Shown here one piece after another: positions 44,744-53,280 of a stretch of 64,000 nt of DNA; position 1 is the first letter of the stretch, and every line of letters starts with the position of its first letter. Location of the stretch: positions 62,001 through 126,000 of the forward strand of contig NZ_JAJNOD010000001.1 of the NCBI RefSeq assembly GCF_021044885.1. The letters are read 5' to 3'. A model generated the notes under the pieces. The model did not search any database. It was not told the origin of the DNA and saw only the letters and a program-made list of their open reading frames with translations. The position numbers and the translations under genes were made by a program. Origin of the DNA: Microbacterium nymphoidis. Lineage in GTDB: Bacteria > Actinomycetota > Actinomycetes > Actinomycetales > Microbacteriaceae.

Positions 44744-45970
44744 GTGCTCCCGCTCACCACCACATCCCCCGACCCCCTCGCCTGGCAGTCACCCGACGCC
44801 TGGTGGCCCGCACTGTCGCAGGCCACCGCCGGCATCCCCGCCCCGGTCGCCGTCGTATCGCACGAGGCACTCGCCTACAACACAACCGACCTGTTGGTCC
44901 GCTCCGGCGGCGTCCCCATCCGTGTCGCGAGCAAGTCCATCCGCGTTCGGTCGGTCCTCGACGCAGTGCTGGCCATGCCGGGATATCACGGCATTCTCGC
45001 CTTCACCCTCGCCGAAGCGCTCTGGCTCGCCGAGGACCACGACGACGTGGTGCTGGGCTATCCCACGGCCGATCGTGAGGCCATCGCGCGGCTCGCCGCC
45101 GATGAGCGTCTCGCCTCGCGGATCACGCTGATGGTGGACGACGAAGCGCAGCTGGATCTCGTGGACTCCGTCGTCGCCCCCGCACAGCGGCCGGTCATTC
45201 GTGTGGCGATCGACGTCGACGCGTCCTGGGAGGCCCCCGGGCTCGGTCACCTCGGCGTGTTCCGTTCGCCGCTGTTCACCGCGAGCGACGCCGCGTCCTT
45301 CGCGCGCCGGATCGTGGCGCGCAACGGCTTCCGGCTGGTGGGGCTGATGATGTACGAGGCCCAGATCGCCGGGCAGGGGGACAACACCGGATCCGGTGAC
45401 GGTGTGATCCGCTGGATGCAGCGCCGCTCCGGCCAGGAACTGCGAGCCAGGCGCGGCGCGATCGTGGATGCTGTAAACGCCATCACCCCGCTCGAGTTCG
45501 TCAACGGCGGGGGCACCGGCTCACTCGAATACACGTCGGACGACCAGGCCGTCACCGAGGTCACCGCGGGATCGGGACTCTTCGGGGGGCACCTGTTCGA
45601 CGGCTATCGTGCCTTCACGCCGGCTCCCGCTGCCGCGTTCGCGTTCGACGTGGTCCGCCGGCCGCGTCCAGACATCGCCACCGTTCTGGGCGGCGGCTGG
45701 ATCGCGTCGGGGCCGCCGCTCGCGTCGCGTCAGCCCCTGCCCGTCTGGCCCAGCGGGTTGCGCATGCAGCCGCGCGAAGGAGCCGGCGAGGTCCAGACAC
45801 CGCTCCAGGGCGGCAACGCCCGGGACCTCCGCGTCGGCGATCGGGTCTGGTTCCGCCACGCGAAGAGCGGCGAAGGGTCCGAGCGCGTGCTCCGATACCA
45901 TCTGGTTCACAACGGGAAGGTCATCGACGAGCTTCCCACGTACCGCGGCGAAGGAAAGGCGTTCCTGTGA
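44744..45970 (+). CDS. Amino acid deaminase/aldolase, PLP-dependent (alanine racemase/D-threonine aldolase fold)
   Basis: A 408-residue fold-type III PLP enzyme. The Schiff-base lysine is K64 in VASKSIR; a phosphate-binding glycine-rich region lies in FVNGGGTGSLEYT, and the C-terminal beta domain holds GNARDLRVGDRVWFRHAKSGE. The family ranges from D-threonine aldolase to D-serine dehydratase-like enzymes; the substrate is unsure. GTG 44744 has TAGGCT exactly 6 nt upstream. It is coupled (GTGA overlap) to an aldonolactone oxidase gene, a pairing common in actinobacteria. Confidence 0.82.
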   Translation: MLPLTTTSPDPLAWQSPDAWWPALSQATAGIPAPVAVVSHEALAYNTTDLLVRSGGVPIRVASKSIRVRSVLDAVLAMPGYHGILAFTLAEALWLAEDHDDVVLGYPTADREAIARLAADERLASRITLMVDDEAQLDLVDSVVAPAQRPVIRVAIDVDASWEAPGLGHLGVFRSPLFTASDAASFARRIVARNGFRLVGLMMYEAQIAGQGDNTGSGDGVIRWMQRRSGQELRARRGAIVDAVNAITPLEFVNGGGTGSLEYTSDDQAVTEVTAGSGLFGGHLFDGYRAFTPAPAAAFAFDVVRRPRPDIATVLGGGWIASGPPLASRQPLPVWPSGLRMQPREGAGEVQTPLQGGNARDLRVGDRVWFRHAKSGEGSERVLRYHLVHNGKVIDELPTYRGEGKAFL

Positions 45971-47280
45971 CACGACTCGGCGGGAGCTGGCAGAACTGGG
46001 GTCGCAGCGCGAGCATCACGCCGCAGCGGGTGGAGCGTCCCCGCACGCCGGAGGCGGTCCAGCGGGCGGTCATCGCCGCCGCTCAGCGCGGGTTGGAGAT
46101 CAAGGCCGTCGGCGCGGGTCACTCGTTCACCGGGATCGCGGTGGCACCCGGCGTCCTCCTCGACATGAGCGACCTGACCGGCGTGGTCAGTGCAGACTCC
46201 GCACGCGCTCGGGTCACGCTGCTGGCCGGTACCCGCCTCCACCAGATTCCGCGGCTGCTGGCGCGGTACGGGCTGGCGATGGAGAATCTCGGCGACATCG
46301 ACCGTCAGTCCATCTCCGGCGCGATCTCCACCGGCACCCATGGCACGGGCGCCGGTTTCGGCGGGCTGGCGACGCAGGTCGTCGGTGTCACCGTGATCAC
46401 CGCGGCTGGAGAGTTCCTCCGTATCGACGAGGACCACCAGCCCGAGCTTCTGGGCGCCTTCGCGCTCGGACTCGGCGCGCTCGGGATCCTCGTGGAGGTC
46501 ACCCTGCAGTGCGTGCCGGCGTTCGTCCTGCACGCGGTGGAGCGCCCGGAGCCGCTGCAGGAGGTCCTCGACACGCTGCACGAGCGCGTCGAGGAGGCCG
46601 ATCACTTCGAGTTCTACTGGTTCCCGCACACAGACACTGCTCTCACCAAGACCGACACCCGGCTTCCGGAGTCGGCGGTGCGCCACCCGCTGCCGCCCGT
46701 GGGCAAGTGGCTGGACGAGAGCGTGCTCTCCAACGGTGTGTATCGCGTGGCGTGCGCCGCCGGCACCGTGATCCCGGCCATCACCCCGCCGTTCAGCCGG
46801 CTCGCCACGAGACTCACGGGCAATCGCGAGTACACCGACCTCTCCCATCGCGTGCTGACTCAGAGGCGCACCGTCCGCTTCCGCGAGATGGAGTACGCCA
46901 TCCCCGCGGACGACGTGGTCCCGGCCTTTCGCGAGCTGACCGAGCTCATCGAACGCCGCGGCTGGCGGATCTCCTTCCCGGTGGAGGTGCGCTTCGCCGC
47001 AGCGGATGACCGATGGCTCTCCACCGCCCACGATCAGGCAACGGCGTACATCGCGGTGCACCGCTACTGGCGGGAGGACCCCAGTGCCTATTTCACCGCG
47101 GTGGAGGAGATCATGCGCGCTCACGGCGGGCGACCGCACTGGGGCAAGATGCACACGCGCACGGCGGAGGACCTTCGGGACGCATATCCGCGCTTCGACG
47201 ACTTCGTCGCCCTTCGTGACCGCTTGGACCCCGACCGGCTGTTCCGCAACCGGTACCTGGATCGCGTTCTCGGCGTGTGA
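45967..47280 (+). CDS. D-arabinono-1,4-lactone oxidase family FAD-linked oxidoreductase
   Basis: A 437-residue enzyme of the vanillyl-alcohol oxidase/ALO group. The FAD region has AVGAGHSFTGIA (H52), GAISTGTHGTGAGFGGLA, and the C-terminal ALO motif GGRPHWGKMHT with the catalytic-region histidine/tryptophan. These enzymes oxidise aldonolactones, sugars or alditols to supply ascorbate-like products or H2O2; the actual substrate is unknown. It overlaps the upstream PLP enzyme gene by 4 nt. Confidence 0.87.
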   Translation: MTRLGGSWQNWGRSASITPQRVERPRTPEAVQRAVIAAAQRGLEIKAVGAGHSFTGIAVAPGVLLDMSDLTGVVSADSARARVTLLAGTRLHQIPRLLARYGLAMENLGDIDRQSISGAISTGTHGTGAGFGGLATQVVGVTVITAAGEFLRIDEDHQPELLGAFALGLGALGILVEVTLQCVPAFVLHAVERPEPLQEVLDTLHERVEEADHFEFYWFPHTDTALTKTDTRLPESAVRHPLPPVGKWLDESVLSNGVYRVACAAGTVIPAITPPFSRLATRLTGNREYTDLSHRVLTQRRTVRFREMEYAIPADDVVPAFRELTELIERRGWRISFPVEVRFAAADDRWLSTAHDQATAYIAVHRYWREDPSAYFTAVEEIMRAHGGRPHWGKMHTRTAEDLRDAYPRFDDFVALRDRLDPDRLFRNRYLDRVLGV

Positions 47281-47432
47281 GGACCCCGTGGCTCGCGCGC
47301 TGACTGCCGCGGCTCAGCCGGGAGCCTCGGGCGGGGTGTACTGCCTTCGAGACGTCTCCGAGAAATCGCTCACGCGCGGCAGGTGCCCGCGGCGTCGATA
47401 GAATGACTGTGACCTAAGGGGGTTCAGCAAAC

Positions 47433-48008
47433 ATGGAAATGCTGGCTTGGCTCGTTCCGGTGCTGGTGATCGTCCTGATCGCCGTCATCGTCGGCGTCTA
47501 TCTGTGGGCGACGTACAACTCGCTCGTGCAGCTCAACGTGCGCGTCGACGAAGCGTGGAGTGACATCACCGTTCAGTTGAAGCGTCGCGCCGACATGATC
47601 CCCGCACTCATCGAGACCGTCAAGGGTTATGCCGCGCATGAACGCGCGGTGTTCGAGAACGTGACCCAGGCGCGCGCTGAGACCCTGTCCGCACAGTCGC
47701 CGGGCGCGGCCGGTGTTGCCGAGGGACACCTGCAGAACGCGCTGAAGAGCCTGTTCGCGGTCGCCGAGGCGTACCCGCAGCTCCAGGCCAGTCAGAACTT
47801 CCTGCAGCTGCAGCGCGCCATCGTCGACACCGAGGACAAGATCCAGGCCTCGCGCCGTTTCTACAACGGCGGCGTCCGGGAGCTGAACACCAAGATCAAG
47901 GTGTTCCCGAACAACCTGTTCGCCCGAAACCTCGGATTCTCCGAGCGGGAGTTCTTCGAGGTCATCGACGGTGCCGGCATCGCCGAGCCGCCACGTATCC
48001 AGTTCTGA
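47433..48008 (+). CDS. lemA: LemA family protein
   Basis: A 191-residue membrane-anchored protein. Residues about 6-27 form one N-terminal helix, then the LemA coiled-coil domain follows (YNSLVQLNVRVDEAWSDITV, KRRADMIPALIETVKGYAAH, NFLQLQRAIVDTEDKIQASR, RFYNGGVRELNTKI). LemA proteins often partner with membrane proteases or TPM-domain proteins; none is adjacent here. TAGAAT (47399-47404) is a likely -10, and CTAAGGGGG the ribosome-binding region. Confidence 0.92.
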   Translation: MEMLAWLVPVLVIVLIAVIVGVYLWATYNSLVQLNVRVDEAWSDITVQLKRRADMIPALIETVKGYAAHERAVFENVTQARAETLSAQSPGAAGVAEGHLQNALKSLFAVAEAYPQLQASQNFLQLQRAIVDTEDKIQASRRFYNGGVRELNTKIKVFPNNLFARNLGFSEREFFEVIDGAGIAEPPRIQF

Positions 48009-48013
48009 ACCGC

Positions 48014-48047
48014 GAGAAAACGCCCGCCAACCGGCGGGCGTTTTCTC
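48014..48047 (+). terminator. lemA terminator
   Basis: A perfect 15-bp stem (48014-48028 with 48033-48047, loop AACC). The 3' arm runs GGCGGGCGTTTTCTC, giving T-rich termination for the plus strand. Confidence 0.88.
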
Positions 48048-48131
48048 ATTCGCGGGAGTGTCGGGTGCGCCTTTTCCCGTTCGGGGAGTGTCTTCTCATG
48101 CGGGGAGCGTCGTCCCGTTCGTGGCACTGTC
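48047..48131. repeat. Degenerate short repeats downstream of lemA
   Basis: Four spaced copies of a 15-16-nt element: CATTCGCGGGAGTGTC (48047-48062), CGTTCGGGGAGTGTC (48078-48092), CATGCGGGGAGCGTC (48097-48111) and the weaker CGTTCGTGGCACTGTC (48116-48131). No gene or clear secondary structure explains them. They share the core CGGGGAGYG with the array at 56749-57049. Confidence 0.5.
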
Positions 48132-48163
48132 GTCGTGGTGGGACCTGGTCAGGGGGCGTCCGG

Positions 48164-49441
48164 TCACCGGCTCGCGCGGTCGTGGCGTCCGCGGTGCGCC
48201 GGGTGCAGGGACAGTGCCGCGGCCACCGCATCGGCTGCGTCCCCCCAGCGGCCGACGCTGATGCGCTCCAGTCCCTTCCACGTCGCCGCGCGCCGGAGTT
48301 CCTCGGCGATGCGCTCGACGTCCGCCGGACGCGGCTCCCCGTCCCACCACGCCGACTGCACCAGGAGCTCCGAGCGCGCGCGATCCGCCTTCAGATCGAC
48401 GCGCGCCACGAGCTGGTCGTCGATCAGGACGGGCAACGAGTAGTAGCCGTACCGGCGCTGCGGCTCGGGGGTGTAGATCTCGATGCGGTACTCGACGCCG
48501 AACAGCCGCTCCGTGCGGTCCCGGAACCACACCACAGGATCGAACGGCGTCAGCAGAGCAGCGGCGGACATCCGCCGCGGCACGCGGGCATCGCGATGGA
48601 TCCAGGCGGGAATCGGGCGGCCGCCCCGCTCCCAGCCCTGAACACGGACGGGCAGCGCCACTCCGGCGTCTTCCAGATCCCGCAGCGCCGCGATCACGTC
48701 GGTGCGCCCGAGCCGGTGGTAGTCGGCGATGTCGGCGGCAGTGGCGACACCGTGGAAGGCCAGCCCGCGGGCCGCGAGCTCACGAATGGCGTCCTCCCGG
48801 GGAACGGGCGCCGAGAGGACCGCCGCGGGGATCACATCGGCGGCGAGCGCATAGCGTCGTTCGAAGCCGCGACGCCCCGCGATTGCGACCTCACCGGCGA
48901 GGAACAGCCGTTCGAGGGCTCGTTTGGTTGCGCTCCAGTCCCACCACGGTCCGCGGGGACCCGTCGCGGCGTCCTGCTCGATCTCCGCGGGGCGGGAGGG
49001 GCCGCGCTGAGCCAGCTCGGAACGCACCCAGTCCAGGGTCTGCTGGTTGTCCTGCGCCCACGGATCCGTGGGGGAGAGCCGGGTGGCGTACTCGTCCATG
49101 CGGAAGCGCCACAGCCCCCAGTCGGACGTGGGGATGACGGTGGCGACGTGCGCCCAGTACTCGGTGTACGCGGCATGGGAACCGAAGGCGAGGCGGTCCA
49201 GTATGCCGGTGTCGTAGGCGCCGAGGCGCGAGAAGAACGGCATGTAGTGACTGCGTGAGAAGACGTTGACCGAGTCGATCTGCAGCACGCCCACGCGCCT
49301 CATCACGGCGTGGAGTGAGGCCGGCGACACCCGCGCCGGGTGCGCCGCACCGAACCCCTGTGCGGCGAGAGCGGTGCGCCGGGCGGCGGCGAGCGACAGT
49401 GTTTCAGGCACGGCGCTCAGCGTAACGCCAGCCTCCGACAC
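48164..49441 (-). CDS. Winged-helix DNA glycosylase-like protein (YcaQ/AlkZ family)
   Basis: A 425-residue protein of the HTH_42 family that includes E. coli YcaQ and Streptomyces AlkZ, glycosylases that unhook DNA interstrand crosslinks. Characteristic segments are LQIDSVNVFSRSHYMPFFSRLG, TEYWAHVATVIP, WWDWSATKRALERLFLAGEV and LLTPFDPVVWFRDRTERLFG. The lesion specificity cannot be predicted from sequence. The GTG start at 49441 is supported by TAGATT exactly 6 nt upstream on this strand. It is divergent from the AI-2E transporter gene with only 15 nt between start codons. Confidence 0.85.
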   Translation of the reverse strand: MSEAGVTLSAVPETLSLAAARRTALAAQGFGAAHPARVSPASLHAVMRRVGVLQIDSVNVFSRSHYMPFFSRLGAYDTGILDRLAFGSHAAYTEYWAHVATVIPTSDWGLWRFRMDEYATRLSPTDPWAQDNQQTLDWVRSELAQRGPSRPAEIEQDAATGPRGPWWDWSATKRALERLFLAGEVAIAGRRGFERRYALAADVIPAAVLSAPVPREDAIRELAARGLAFHGVATAADIADYHRLGRTDVIAALRDLEDAGVALPVRVQGWERGGRPIPAWIHRDARVPRRMSAAALLTPFDPVVWFRDRTERLFGVEYRIEIYTPEPQRRYGYYSLPVLIDDQLVARVDLKADRARSELLVQSAWWDGEPRPADVERIAEELRRAATWKGLERISVGRWGDAADAVAAALSLHPAHRGRHDRASR

Positions 49442-49444
49442 CCG

Positions 49445-49453
49445 TAGAATCTA
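49445..49453. promoter_or_regulatory. Overlapping back-to-back -10 elements of two leaderless genes
   Basis: Plus strand TAGAAT (49445-49450) is 6 nt before ATG 49457. Minus strand TAGATT (complement of 49448-49453) is 6 nt before GTG 49441-49439. The two hexamers share 3 bp, so RNA polymerase cannot occupy both at once. No good -35 is seen on either side. Confidence 0.55.
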
Positions 49454-49456
49454 TCC

Positions 49457-50632
49457 ATGAGCGATCCGAATCCTCGTCCCGGCTTCTTCGAATCGCTGCG
49501 CACTCGCGTGGAGACGCCCTCCGACGGCGCCCTCGTTCCCAGCGCGCTGCGTGTGACTACGGCCTACGCCTGGCGGATTCTCGTGATCGCCGGCGCGGTG
49601 GCGCTCGTGATCTGGCTGGTCATGCAGCTGAAGCTGCTGGTGATCCCGATTCTCGTTGCGCTGCTGATCACCGCCCTCCTGTGGCCGGCATTCACCTGGC
49701 TGATCAAGCGCGGCTTGCCGCGGTGGCTGGCCATCGTCATCTCCGTGCTCGGCACGCTCGTGATCGTGGGCGGCCTGCTCACCCTCGCCATCTGGCAAAT
49801 CTCGCAGCAGGCGTCCGCCGTCAAGGACCGGGCCATCGAAGGCTGGGAGATGCTGCGGGAGTGGCTCATCACCGGCCCGTTCACACTCAGCCCGGAGCAG
49901 ATCGACGCCTTCATGAAGCAGGCGCAGGAGACGCTCGCCGAGCAGCAGGAACTGCTTCTCAACGGCGCTCTGGCGGTCGGCTCGACCGCCGCACACATCG
50001 GCACCGGCGCGGTGCTCGCCCTCTTCGTCCTGCTCTGCCTGCTCGCGGACGGCGGCGGCATCTGGAAGTGGGTCGTGCGTCTCTTCCCCCGCACGGCACG
50101 CGCCGCTGCGGACGGCTCGGGCCGACTGGGCTGGCGCACCGTCGTCAACTACGCGCGCACGCAGCTGCTGGTCGCCGTGATCGACGCGGTCGGCATCGGT
50201 CTGTCCGCCTTCTTCCTCGGTGTCCCGCTCGCGGTTCCGATCGGCATCCTTGTCTTCCTGGGCTCCTTCGTCCCGATCGTCGGTGCCGTCGTCACCGGAT
50301 TCATCGCGGTGCTCATCGCTCTGGTGTACAACGGCTGGGTGATCGCGGTGATCATGCTCGCCGCTGTGCTGGCGGTGCAGCAGCTTGAGGGACACGTGCT
50401 GCAGCCGTTCCTCATGGGTTCCGCCGTCAAGGTGCACCCTCTCGCCGTGGTGCTCGTTGTCGCCGGCGGCACCATGGTCGCCGGCATCCCCGGCGCCCTG
50501 TTCGCCGTGCCCCTGGCGGCGTTCGTCAACGTGGTCGCAGTGTCGCTCTCTAGCGGAGCGTGGCGCAGCGGCACTCTCAGCCAGGATCAGCTGATCTGGC
50601 GGCAGGTTCCCACAGAAAGGCGGGCCCGATGA
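49457..50632 (+). CDS. AI-2E family transporter
   Basis: A 391-residue polytopic membrane protein with about seven or eight helices. It has the family layout: paired N-terminal helices (LVIPILVALLITALLWPAFT), a large loop (LSPEQIDAFMKQAQETLAEQ), and the conserved C-terminal GILVFLGSFVPIVGAVVTG and EGHVLQPFLMGSAVKVHPL. Relatives export autoinducer-2 or act in Na+/H+ exchange; this one is unassigned. Its stop overlaps the ilvA start (ATGA). Confidence 0.88.
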   Translation: MSDPNPRPGFFESLRTRVETPSDGALVPSALRVTTAYAWRILVIAGAVALVIWLVMQLKLLVIPILVALLITALLWPAFTWLIKRGLPRWLAIVISVLGTLVIVGGLLTLAIWQISQQASAVKDRAIEGWEMLREWLITGPFTLSPEQIDAFMKQAQETLAEQQELLLNGALAVGSTAAHIGTGAVLALFVLLCLLADGGGIWKWVVRLFPRTARAAADGSGRLGWRTVVNYARTQLLVAVIDAVGIGLSAFFLGVPLAVPIGILVFLGSFVPIVGAVVTGFIAVLIALVYNGWVIAVIMLAAVLAVQQLEGHVLQPFLMGSAVKVHPLAVVLVVAGGTMVAGIPGALFAVPLAAFVNVVAVSLSSGAWRSGTLSQDQLIWRQVPTERRAR

Positions 50633-51858
50633 CATACGGACCCCTGTTGTCCGACATCGAGTCCGCGGCCGAGAGTCTGAAGCCTCATATCGGCCACACT
50701 CCGCTCGAGTACAGTCAGCACCTATCCGACCTGCTCGGTTCGCGCGTGATGCTCAAGATGGAGAACCTCCAGCGGACCGGTTCGTTCAAGGTGCGCGGTG
50801 CCACCTATCGCCTCTCCCGCCTGTCCGAGGAGGAACGCTCGCACGGCGTGGTGGCCGCATCCGCGGGGAACCACGCCCAGGGCGTTGCGCTCGCCGCGCG
50901 TGAGCTGGGCATCCCGGCCACGATCTTCATGCCGCTCGGGGTCCCGGTGCCGAAGCTGCTCTCGACGCGCGGCTACGGCGCCGAGGTGATCCTCGAGGGC
51001 GAGACCGTGGAGACACCGCTGCGACTGGCCAAGGAGTTCGCCGAGCGCACCGGCGCCATCTTCATCCCGCCGTACGACCACCGCGACGTCATCGTCGGTC
51101 AGGGGACGCTGGGCCTGGAGATCATGGCGGACGCTCCCGAGGTGGAGACGGTCATCATGGGCATCGGCGGTGGGGGGCTCATCGCCGGGGTCGCTGCGGC
51201 GATCAAGGAGAAGGCGGCCGCAGAGGGCCGCACCGTCCGCATCATCGGTGTGCAGGCGGAGAACGCGGCACCGTTCCCGCTGTCGCTGGAAGCCGGCACA
51301 CCGGTCGAGGTGATCACCCGGCCGACCATCGCGGACGGCATCTACGTGGCTCGCCCCGGCGACATTCCGTTCGAGATCATCCGCGAGCTCGTCGACGAGG
51401 TCGTCACCGTGTCTGATGACGACATCGCGCGAGCCATCGTCGCGCTGCTTGAGCGGGCGAAAGTCGTCGTGGAGCCGGCCGGTGCGGTGGGGGTCGCCGC
51501 CATCATGGCCGGGAAGATCCAGTCATCCGGCACCGCGGTCGTGGTCCTCTCGGGAGGCAACATCGACCCGATGCTGCTGCAGCGCGTCGTCTCCCACGGT
51601 CTTGCCGCTTCGGGCCGGTACATGACCATCCGCATCCCGCTGCCGGATCGGCCCGGGCAGCTCTCCCGCGTGTCGGAGATCGTCTCGCAGGCGGGCGCCA
51701 ACGTGGTGGAGGTGCAGCACACCCGCCACGGCCAGGGGCTGCAGATCAGTCAGGTCAGCCTGCAGATCAGCGTTGAGACGCGCGGCGAGGAGCACAAGGA
51801 GCTGACCCTGCGCGCGCTGCGTGACGGCGGGTTCGCGCCGGTGGTGATCAACGAGTGA
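50629..51858 (+). CDS. ilvA: Threonine ammonia-lyase
   Basis: A 409-residue fold-type II PLP enzyme that converts threonine to 2-oxobutyrate for isoleucine synthesis or threonine breakdown. PLP lysine K54 lies in GSFKVRGA; SAGNHAQGVALAA and MGIGGGGLIAGVAAA bind the cofactor. One C-terminal ACT domain (about 330-405) suggests control by an amino acid. The start ATG 50629 overlaps the transporter stop. The single short ACT domain is closer to the TdcB/IlvA1 type than to two-ACT IlvA. Confidence 0.93.
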   Translation: MTYGPLLSDIESAAESLKPHIGHTPLEYSQHLSDLLGSRVMLKMENLQRTGSFKVRGATYRLSRLSEEERSHGVVAASAGNHAQGVALAARELGIPATIFMPLGVPVPKLLSTRGYGAEVILEGETVETPLRLAKEFAERTGAIFIPPYDHRDVIVGQGTLGLEIMADAPEVETVIMGIGGGGLIAGVAAAIKEKAAAEGRTVRIIGVQAENAAPFPLSLEAGTPVEVITRPTIADGIYVARPGDIPFEIIRELVDEVVTVSDDDIARAIVALLERAKVVVEPAGAVGVAAIMAGKIQSSGTAVVVLSGGNIDPMLLQRVVSHGLAASGRYMTIRIPLPDRPGQLSRVSEIVSQAGANVVEVQHTRHGQGLQISQVSLQISVETRGEEHKELTLRALRDGGFAPVVINE

Positions 51859-51868
51859 CAACGCTGAA

Positions 51869-51907
51869 GGGCCCCGCACACCCGCGGTGATGCGGTGTGC
51901 GGGGCCC
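51869..51907. terminator. Terminator between convergent ilvA and greA
   Basis: GGGCCCCGCACACC (51869-51882) pairs perfectly with 51894-51907. TTCCTCT follows on the plus strand. Confidence 0.85.
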
Positions 51908-51918
51908 TTCCTCTCGGG

Positions 51919-52410
51919 TCATTGCCCGTTGTAGGTCTCGACCTTGAGGATCTCCACGGGGATCTCGCGGCCGTTGGGGGCGGTGTAGCTGCCCTTCTCG
52001 CCTTCCTTGAGGCCGAGGATCGCGGCACCGAGGGGGCTGACCTCGCTGTAGACGTCCAGCTCACTGCCCGCCGCGATCTCGCGGTTGCCCAGCAGGAACA
52101 CCTCCTCGTCGCCCATGATCAGCGCGGTGATGACCGTTCCGGGCTCCACGATCCCGCGGCTGGCCGGAGCCTCGCCGACGCGCGCGTTCTTCAGCAGCGA
52201 CTGCAGGGTCCGAATACGGGCCTCTTGCTTGCCCTGCTCGTCCTTGGCGGCGTGGTAGCCGCCGTTCTCCTTGAGATCGCCCTCCTCGCGGGCGATCTCG
52301 ATGCGCTTGGCGATCTCGTCGCGTCCCACCGTGGAGAGGTGTTCCAGCTCGGACACGAGCCGATCGTAGGCGTCCTGCGTGAGGAACGTGACCTGTGCGT
52401 CATCAGACAT
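51919..52410 (-). CDS. greA: Transcription elongation factor GreA
   Basis: A 163-residue factor that rescues backtracked RNA polymerase. The N-terminal coiled coil has the conserved acidic tip (EIAREEGDLKENGGYHAAKDEQ, with the D and E that enter the secondary channel), and the C-terminal FKBP-like domain ends SPLGAAILGLKEGEKGSYTAPNG. TATACC at about 52430 is a possible -10, with GGGAAGG as ribosome-binding site. Confidence 0.95.
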   Translation of the reverse strand: MSDDAQVTFLTQDAYDRLVSELEHLSTVGRDEIAKRIEIAREEGDLKENGGYHAAKDEQGKQEARIRTLQSLLKNARVGEAPASRGIVEPGTVITALIMGDEEVFLLGNREIAAGSELDVYSEVSPLGAAILGLKEGEKGSYTAPNGREIPVEILKVETYNGQ

Positions 52411-52439
52411 GGCGATCCTTCCCAGGGGGAGGTATATGG

Positions 52440-52467
52440 AAAAAGACGCCCAGCGTGGCAGGGCGTC
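52440..52467 (-). terminator. Intrinsic terminator of the DUF4307 gene
   Basis: GACGCCC (52445-52451) pairs with GGGCGTC (52461-52467). On the minus strand the stem is followed by five T residues (complement of 52440-52444). It separates the DUF4307 gene from greA. Confidence 0.75.
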
Positions 52468-52521
52468 GGTCCGGCCAGTCTACGAACTCCGCCGCCGACG
52501 GCCAAACTGGGTGGGTGGTGA

Positions 52522-52917
52522 CTATGACGTCCAGCAGCCCTCGACGAGGCCCGTCGTCGCTTCCGCGACGGTTCGGATGACTTCGGTGTGGCGCTGCTGG
52601 TGGGATTCGCCCGACTCGTAGCGGATCACGCGGAAGCCCACGATGCCCTGCTCGGGATCCAGCGCCTGCAGGGCGCAGGTGACATCGGTGCCCGGCGTGG
52701 TGGAGAACTGGAAGTCCACGGAGACCGCGTGGGAATCCGTCACCTGATAGCCGAGGTTGTCCACGGTGACCGAGTACAGCGATCCGCGCACCGTCATCCA
52801 GCCGAGCGCGCCCACGATGATCGCTCCCACGGCGGCCACAGCGATCCACCACGCGCGCCGGCGGGCGGGCGAGCGGGTGCGGCCGTACCGGTCATCGAGC
52901 ATTGCGGTGGTCGTCAT
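52522..52917 (-). CDS. DUF4307 domain membrane protein
   Basis: A 131-residue protein: short cytoplasmic N terminus (MLDDRYGRTRSPARRRAWW), one helix (about 22-44) and an extracytoplasmic domain with SVDFQFSTTPGTDVTCALQAL and a C-terminal cysteine that could bond with it. DUF4307 is actinobacterial and usually lies beside greA. The start is ATG 52917; an in-frame extension to 53001 is not supported. Confidence 0.85.
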   Translation of the reverse strand: MTTTAMLDDRYGRTRSPARRRAWWIAVAAVGAIIVGALGWMTVRGSLYSVTVDNLGYQVTDSHAVSVDFQFSTTPGTDVTCALQALDPEQGIVGFRVIRYESGESHQQRHTEVIRTVAEATTGLVEGCWTS

Positions 52918-52982
52918 GGCGTCCGATCGAAGATTAGGCTGGAGTTCCAGGCTAACCTCCCGCGAAAGGGAAAGCAGACCCG

Positions 52983-53276
52983 ATGCACGCATTCGAGGCA
53001 ATCGTTCGAGCGACCTCCACCCCCGTCCCGACGCCCACGATGACGGTTCCGGCCGAGTCCGTGACGCCGGGCGTGGCCGGGTTCCTCGTGATCGCTCTGC
53101 TCGTCGTCGGTGTGTTCCTGCTGGTCTGGGACATGCAGCGCCGCATCCGCCGTGCGCGCTACCGCGACGAGGTCAACGAGCAGCTGGATCGCGAGGCCGC
53201 GCAAGCCGGTGCGAGCGCGCCCGACACCGAGTCGAAGCCCGACACCGAGTCGAAGCCCGGCACCGAGCCGAAGTAG
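52983..53276 (+). CDS. Small single-helix membrane protein, 97 aa
   Basis: Residues about 1-27 are Pro/Thr-rich and external, residues 30-48 form one membrane helix (GFLVIALLVVGVFLLVW), and a basic stretch (RRIRRARYRDEVNEQ) puts the rest inside. The C terminus has three imperfect copies of DTESKP encoded by an 18-bp tandem repeat (about 53220-53273), which may vary in number between strains. TAGGCT about 45 nt upstream may be the -10; GAAAGGGAAAG is the ribosome-binding region. Function unknown. Confidence 0.75.
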   Translation: MHAFEAIVRATSTPVPTPTMTVPAESVTPGVAGFLVIALLVVGVFLLVWDMQRRIRRARYRDEVNEQLDREAAQAGASAPDTESKPDTESKPGTEPK

Positions 53277-53280
53277 CGCG

